Translations under genes and position numbers: made by a program
Assembly (NCBI GenBank): GCA_946221035.1
Contig: CAMIME010000049.1
Span: 1-15,978 of the forward strand
Length of the DNA: 15,978 bases
Origin: an uncultured Campylobacter sp.
GTDB taxonomy: Bacteria > Actinomycetota > Actinomycetes > Mycobacteriales > Mycobacteriaceae
Direction: 5' to 3'
Shown here: positions 12,455 to 15,978 of the stretch, piece by piece
Numbering within the stretch: the stretch's first letter is position 1
How the letters are laid out: every line of letters begins with the position of its first letter
Notes under the pieces: generated by a model
Told to the model about the DNA's origin: nothing
The model's database searches: none
Seen by the model: only the letters and a program-made list of their open reading frames with translations

Positions 12455-12460
12455 TAGGAT
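12455..12460 (+). promoter_or_regulatory. Candidate -10 TAGGAT of the sigA transcript
   Basis: TAGGAT fits TAnnnT and ends 8 nt before an ATG at 12469 that opens a 19-codon ORF. The resulting sigA leader would be about 135 nt. Another TAnnnT hexamer, TACGGT at 12399-12404, could be a second start site. The rest of the 12380-12602 gap holds the short ORF and two hairpins annotated separately. Confidence 0.5.
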
Positions 12461-12468
12461 GATCGCTT

Positions 12469-12528
12469 ATGAAAAATTCAACTTGCGTACGTACCCTGGG
12501 GCATCCAGGGTTCGTGACCGCACGGTAA
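12469..12528 (+). CDS. Possible leaderless upstream ORF in the sigA leader (19 aa)
   Basis: ATG to TAA encodes MKNSTCVRTLGHPGFVTAR. The ATG lies 8 nt after a TAGGAT -10, so it would sit at or within two nt of the mRNA 5' end and could be translated without a Shine-Dalgarno. It ends 74 nt before the sigA start. A 7-bp hairpin lies inside it, so ribosome movement could change leader folding. I recognise no homologue, and at this length an ORF can arise by chance. Its position, not its sequence, is the argument. Confidence 0.4.
   Translation: MKNSTCVRTLGHPGFVTAR
12493..12511 (+). promoter_or_regulatory. Perfect 7-bp hairpin inside the sigA leader ORF
   Basis: ACCCTGG (12493-12499) pairs with CCAGGGT (12505-12511) around a 5-nt loop GGCAT. 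No T-tract follows, so it is not an intrinsic terminator. Confidence 0.5.
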
Positions 12529-12548
12529 ACCCAACCGCGCAGGTCGTT

Positions 12549-12570
12549 CACCCGCTCATCTGAGCAGGTG
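12549..12570 (+). promoter_or_regulatory. Hairpin upstream of the sigA Shine-Dalgarno
   Basis: CACC/GGTG and GCTC/GAGC form an 8-bp stem interrupted by one C-A mismatch and closed by loop ATCT. It ends 20 nt before the GAAAGGG ribosome-binding site at 12591-12597. No T-tract follows. Confidence 0.4.
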
Positions 12571-12602
12571 CATGCAAGGTCTGATGAATCGAAAGGGCGT
12601 AC

Positions 12603-14141
12603 GTGGTAGCCAGCGAAGCTTCAAGCAACACCGGTGCTAATGAGGTGTCGACTCCGTCTGATGACGCGGTGGGCACCGCGGCAAGTGCTGCTTCCTCCAG
12701 CGCGGCCAAGAAGGCTGTGAAGAAGACAGCCAAGAAGACCACGAAGAAAACCGCCAAGAAAGCGGCGAAAAAGACAACCAAGAAGACCGCCAAGAAGGCA
12801 GTAAAGAAAACTGCCAAGAAGACGGTGAAGAAGGCCACGAAAAAGGCGACCAAGAAGACCACTCGGAAAGCCACCACTAAGGCCGCGCAGCCGGAGGTGG
12901 AGCTTGAGGCAACCGAGCAGGATGACCTCGCCGCCACCGCAGGCGATTTGGACACCGATATCGATCGTGAGTCGGATGATTTCGACATCGACGGCGAAGA
13001 TGAGGCGTTCGATGAAGATATTGACGACGCCGAGGGTGTAGACGATGTCGACGGTGTAGACAGTGTCGACGAGGTCGACGAGCTGGGCCAGGTTGACTCC
13101 GACGAAGAAGATGACGAGGAGGAAGAAGACGACGGTTCCTCGGTGTGGGACATTGAGGAATCGGCGGCCTTGCGCCAGGCGCGAAAGGATGCGCAGCTCA
13201 CAGCCTCTGCTGACTCAGTGCGTGCGTACCTGAAGCAGATTGGCAAGGTCGCGCTGCTGGACGCGGAGCAAGAAGTCTCCCTGGCGAAGCGCATTGAGGC
13301 GGGGCTTTACGCCCAGCATCGTCTGGACGAGATGGCGCGCGCCGCAGCGGAGGGCGACAAGGATGCCAAGCTCTCCCCTTCCCTCAAGCGCGACCTGCGC
13401 GCCGTCGCCCGCGACGGCCGCAAAGCGAAGAACCACTTGCTCGAGGCAAACCTGCGTCTTGTGGTGTCGCTGGCCAAGCGCTACACCGGTCGAGGGATGG
13501 CGTTTTTGGACTTGATTCAGGAGGGCAACCTCGGTCTCATCCGCGCGGTGGAAAAGTTCGACTATTCCAAGGGCTACAAGTTCTCCACCTACGCCACTTG
13601 GTGGATCCGCCAGGCGATTACCCGCGCGATGGCGGACCAGGCGCGCACCATTCGTATTCCGGTGCACATGGTCGAGGTCATCAACAAGCTCGGCCGAATC
13701 CAGCGCGAGCTGCTCCAGGACCTCGGCCGCGAACCTACGCCACTTGAGCTGGCAAAGGAAATGGACATCACCGAGGAGAAGGTCCTCGAGATCCAGCAGT
13801 ACGCTCGCGAGCCCATCTCGCTCGATCAGACGATCGGCGATGAGGGCGACAGCCAGCTCGGTGACTTCATCGAGGATTCCGAGGCCGTCGTCGCGGTGGA
13901 TGCGGTGTCGTTCACACTGCTGCAGGACCAGCTGCAGGACGTGCTGCACACCCTGTCCGAGCGTGAGGCCGGTGTGGTGCGCCTGCGCTTCGGGCTTTCC
14001 GACGGCATGCCACGAACCCTCGACGAGATCGGCCAGGTCTACGGCGTGACTCGCGAGCGCATTCGGCAGATCGAGTCGAAGACGATGTCGAAGCTGCGCC
14101 ACCCTTCGCGCTCGCAGGTGCTGCGCGATTACTTGGACTAA
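12603..14141 (+). CDS. sigA: Principal RNA polymerase sigma factor SigA (sigma-70 group 1)
   Basis: 512 residues. The N-terminal 200 residues are poorly conserved in the family: a Lys/Ala/Thr block (35-94), then an acidic block (about 105-178) ending in a run of Asp/Glu, then VWDIEESAALRQARKDAQLT. The conserved sigma core follows: region 1.2 (DSVRAYLKQIGKVALL, 204-219), region 2 with LLEANLRLVVSLAKRYTGRG (279-298), the -10-recognising YATWWIRQAITRAMADQARTIR part (landmark WWIRQAIT, 333-340), region 3, and region 4 (TLDEIGQVYGVTRERIRQIE, 472-491) which reads the -35 element. The C-terminus RHPSRSQVLRDYLD is typical of actinobacterial SigA. The start is GTG 12603 with GAAAGGG 5 nt upstream. SigA recruits core polymerase to housekeeping promoters, including the TAnnnT elements proposed in this window. 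Confidence 0.97.
   Translation: MVASEASSNTGANEVSTPSDDAVGTAASAASSSAAKKAVKKTAKKTTKKTAKKAAKKTTKKTAKKAVKKTAKKTVKKATKKATKKTTRKATTKAAQPEVELEATEQDDLAATAGDLDTDIDRESDDFDIDGEDEAFDEDIDDAEGVDDVDGVDSVDEVDELGQVDSDEEDDEEEEDDGSSVWDIEESAALRQARKDAQLTASADSVRAYLKQIGKVALLDAEQEVSLAKRIEAGLYAQHRLDEMARAAAEGDKDAKLSPSLKRDLRAVARDGRKAKNHLLEANLRLVVSLAKRYTGRGMAFLDLIQEGNLGLIRAVEKFDYSKGYKFSTYATWWIRQAITRAMADQARTIRIPVHMVEVINKLGRIQRELLQDLGREPTPLELAKEMDITEEKVLEIQQYAREPISLDQTIGDEGDSQLGDFIEDSEAVVAVDAVSFTLLQDQLQDVLHTLSEREAGVVRLRFGLSDGMPRTLDEIGQVYGVTRERIRQIESKTMSKLRHPSRSQVLRDYLD
12705..12884 (+). repeat. Fifteen tandem xKKx tetrapeptide repeats in SigA
   Basis: Residues 35-94 read as fifteen consecutive tetrads of the form [A/V/T]-K-K-[A/T], the last two decayed to TRKA and TTKA. 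The 12-residue order AKKAVKKTAKKT recurs 28 residues apart (35-46 and 63-74), suggesting an 84-bp internal duplication on top of the 12-bp unit. The composition resembles histone H1-like tails. Confidence 0.9.
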
Positions 14142-14174
14142 GCGGCACCTCCCCTGCCCACCGGGCCCGCGCAA

Positions 14175-15929
14175 CTACCAGTCGCGCAAGTAGGCAATGC
14201 GTTCGCGAAGCTGTTGAGCGTTGCACAGTGCGGTGGGCGGGCCCCCGCACGCTTTGCGCACCTCGGTGTGAATGGCCCCGTGGGGCCGCCCCGTCTTTCC
14301 CGCCACGATGGCGACGCGGGCATTGAGCTCCTTACGCAGCTCGGGGATTTCGTCCGCGGCGGTGGTGGATTGCGGGGCGTGAGGCGCAGATGTAGCGGAA
14401 AGCGTTGATCCCAGCATCTCGGCGCGCTCTTTCTGCTTGCGTTCCTCCGCCCGGCGCGCCCGCTCCTCGGCGTCTCTTGCGTCGAGTTGGTCGCTCTGCC
14501 GTTTCGCGAGGAGGGTGCGTACCTGTTCTGCGTCCAAGAGTCCGGGCAAGCCGAGGAAGTCCTGCTCTTCCTCTGAGCCGGCTGCGGTTGGGGTGCCGTA
14601 GGTGGAGCCGTCGAAAATGAGGGAATCCAGCTCTGCGGAGGCTCCAATTGCCTGGTAGTTCGGCGCCTCGTCCGGTTCGTTCTGGGTGCGGTTCGCCTGT
14701 TCCAGCAGCTCATCCGACCAGCCCGATTCCCGGTGGGGTTTACCCAGCACGTGGTCGCGGGATACCTCCATTTCCTCGGCGAGCCTGAGCAGGACCGGCA
14801 CGGAGGGGAGAAACACGGAAGCCGACTCACCCGGCATGCGGGAGCGCACGAATCGCCCGATTGCTTGGGCGAAGAAAAGGGGCGTGGAGGCGGAGGTGGC
14901 GTATACGCCGACGCACAGGCGTGGGACGTCGACGCCTTCCGAAACCATGCGTACGGCAACCATCCACTCGTCGCGCGACGCAGAGAATTCGTCGATCCTG
15001 GCGGATGACCCGGGTTCGTCGGAAAGCACGAGCGTGACAGGCGTGGAGCTGATGCCCTGGAGGATCTTCGCGTAAGCGCGGGCGGTTGTGGTGTCGGTGG
15101 CAATGACCAGCCCACCCGCGTCCGGCATGTTGGCGCGGATTTTCAACAGGCGGGTATGGGCAGCGTTTAAGACAGCGGCGATCCAATCCCCTTTCGGGTC
15201 AAGCGCTGTCTTCCACGCGCGCGCGGTGTGTTCCGCGTTGAGGGGCTCGCCGAGACGGGCCGAGTACTCCTCGCCGGCTGAATCCCGCCACTGGGCTTCG
15301 CCGCTGTAGGCGAGGAAGACGACTGGGCGCACGACACCGTCGGAAAGTGCGTGCGAGTAGCCGTAGGTGTAGTCGGCGCGGGAGACGAGGTGGCCGTTGC
15401 CGTCCTCCTCATAGCGGACGAAGGGGATCTGGGAGTCGTCGGAACGAAACGGGGTGCCTGTGAGCGCGAGGCGGTGTTCGACGTCGTTGTAGGCCTCGTA
15501 CACGCCGTCGCCCCAGCTCTTTGCATCGCCCGCGTGGTGGATCTCATCAAGGATCACGAGGGTGCGGCGGGCCGAGGCCACGGCGTGGTGCTTGAACGGG
15601 TGCATGCCTACTTGGGCGTAGGTGACCACGATGCCGTCGTACGCCGCGTTAACCGCGGAGGAGTTGGTGAAGTTTGGGTCGAGGGAGAGCCCGAACCGCT
15701 TCGCCGCGTCGGACCACTGGTGCTTTAGGTGTTCTGTAGGCACAACGACGATGATGCGCTGCACCGTCTTGTCATCTTTTAACCGCTGCGCCAGCGTCAG
15801 GGCGAATGTGGTCTTTCCTGCGCCCGGCGTCGCCACAGCAAGGAAGTCGCTTGGCTTTTCGCGCAAAAACGAATCGAGGGCCTCCTGCTGCCAAACACGC
15901 AGCGAAGGCCCAGTCGCAGGACCGGTCAC
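14175..15929 (-). CDS. Superfamily 2 DEAD/DEAH-type helicase
   Basis: 584 residues. The helicase core shows a Q-motif-like RVWQQEALD (11-19), Walker A ATPGAGKT (33-40), Walker B DEIHH (128-132), motif III LTGTPFRSD (156-164) and motif VI QAIGRFVRSR in the second RecA domain. The C-terminal third is not helicase: a charged coiled-coil (DAEERARRAEERKQKERAEM) and a conserved tail with TGRPHGAIHTEVRKACGGPP and RERIAYLRDW, which I associate with an actinobacterial helicase subfamily. Substrate (RNA or DNA) is unknown. An in-frame GTG at 15971 gives a longer protein, but GTG 15929 overlaps the stop of the upstream gene as GTGA and precedes the helicase core, so it is preferred. The gene converges on sigA with a 33-nt gap lacking a visible terminator. 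Confidence 0.9.
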   Translation of the reverse strand: MTGPATGPSLRVWQQEALDSFLREKPSDFLAVATPGAGKTTFALTLAQRLKDDKTVQRIIVVVPTEHLKHQWSDAAKRFGLSLDPNFTNSSAVNAAYDGIVVTYAQVGMHPFKHHAVASARRTLVILDEIHHAGDAKSWGDGVYEAYNDVEHRLALTGTPFRSDDSQIPFVRYEEDGNGHLVSRADYTYGYSHALSDGVVRPVVFLAYSGEAQWRDSAGEEYSARLGEPLNAEHTARAWKTALDPKGDWIAAVLNAAHTRLLKIRANMPDAGGLVIATDTTTARAYAKILQGISSTPVTLVLSDEPGSSARIDEFSASRDEWMVAVRMVSEGVDVPRLCVGVYATSASTPLFFAQAIGRFVRSRMPGESASVFLPSVPVLLRLAEEMEVSRDHVLGKPHRESGWSDELLEQANRTQNEPDEAPNYQAIGASAELDSLIFDGSTYGTPTAAGSEEEQDFLGLPGLLDAEQVRTLLAKRQSDQLDARDAEERARRAEERKQKERAEMLGSTLSATSAPHAPQSTTAADEIPELRKELNARVAIVAGKTGRPHGAIHTEVRKACGGPPTALCNAQQLRERIAYLRDW

Positions 15930-15978
15930 TTGCGGCGCAGCCCCTTGTAAATCCGCTCGCAGTCGGGGCACACCGGCG
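15926..15978 (-). CDS. C-terminal end of a DUF3039-type protein (partial, runs off the window)
   Basis: In a frame different from the helicase the last 16 codons read PVCPDCERIYKGLRRK and then TGA at 15928-15926. A C-terminal CPxC pair followed by a xIYxGL tail is what I recall from DUF3039 proteins, small actinobacterial proteins with a zinc-ribbon-like end. The stop overlaps the GTG of the helicase (GTGA), so the two genes are probably one operon with coupled translation. Only the last residues are visible, so the family assignment is tentative. Confidence 0.6.
   Translation of the reverse strand, partial: PVCPDCERIYKGLRRK

Noticed and set aside
12584..12640. Second short ORF (18 codons, MNRKGVRGSQRSFKQHRC) overlapping the sigA start out of frame
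   Set aside because: It has only a weak AAGG 4 nt upstream and could easily arise by chance. It would compete with sigA initiation if real, but nothing else supports it.
12548..13294. Minus-strand frame of 248 codons opposite the start of sigA
   Set aside because: Its poly-Ser and Phe/Val/Leu repeats are the mirror of the Asp/Glu tract and the Lys/Ala tetrads of SigA.
14142..14174. Terminator between convergent sigA and helicase genes
   Set aside because: The 33-nt gap contains only a short GGGCCC palindrome with no T-tract on either strand.

Overview
The window is a stretch of actinobacterial chromosome, almost certainly from a Corynebacterium with a GC-rich genome. The evidence is high GC, GTG and TTG starts, a SigA with a long Lys/Ala-rich and acidic N-terminus, an actinobacterial HemQ, a polyphosphate glucokinase, and an AftC-type arabinofuranosyltransferase (mycolata cell wall). 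From memory, the order pyrimidine reductase - aftC - msrB - hemQ - DUF3000 - RNase D - dxs - TRAM RNA methyltransferase - DUF3710 - dut - DUF3093 - DUF4193 - ppgK - sigA follows the conserved backbone of Mycobacterium tuberculosis (about Rv2671 to Rv2703) and C. glutamicum (about cg2076 to cg2092). No phage, IS element, CRISPR array or secondary-metabolite cluster was found.

Layout. Positions 1-373 hold a tRNA array (Gly-Cys-Val-Gly; the first is cut by the window edge), followed by a terminator-like hairpin. Positions 415-2720 (+) carry a RibD_C reductase, aftC and msrB; the last two overlap as ATGA. hemQ (-) converges on msrB and is divergent from DUF3000 and RNase D (+). RNase D converges with dxs (-) with a 4-nt overlap. 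A minus-strand block follows, from upstream to downstream: dut, DUF3710, TRAM methyltransferase, dxs. DUF3093 (+) diverges from dut, sharing a palindromic promoter. DUF4193 (-) ends at a clear terminator and diverges from ppgK (+), which precedes sigA (+). The right end has an SF2 helicase (-) coupled by a GTGA overlap to the last codons of a DUF3039-type gene that runs off the window.

Most genes are housekeeping: tRNAs, isoprenoid precursors (dxs), haem (hemQ), arabinan of the cell wall (aftC), methionine sulfoxide repair (msrB), dUTP removal (dut), polyphosphate-driven glucose phosphorylation (ppgK), RNA processing and modification, and the principal sigma factor.

The most notable signal is regulatory. 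Seven genes lacking a Shine-Dalgarno sequence, plus a 19-codon ORF in the sigA leader, have a TAnnnT -10-like hexamer ending 6-8 nt before the start codon, the geometry expected of leaderless mRNAs. Genes with clear Shine-Dalgarno sequences (msrB, hemQ, dxs, DUF3710, DUF4193, sigA) are the contrast set. Other points of interest are the bidirectional promoter between dut and DUF3093, a nine-unit 21-bp coding repeat in the DUF3710 gene, and fifteen tandem xKKx tetrads in SigA. I did not find a convincing wholly new multi-gene system.
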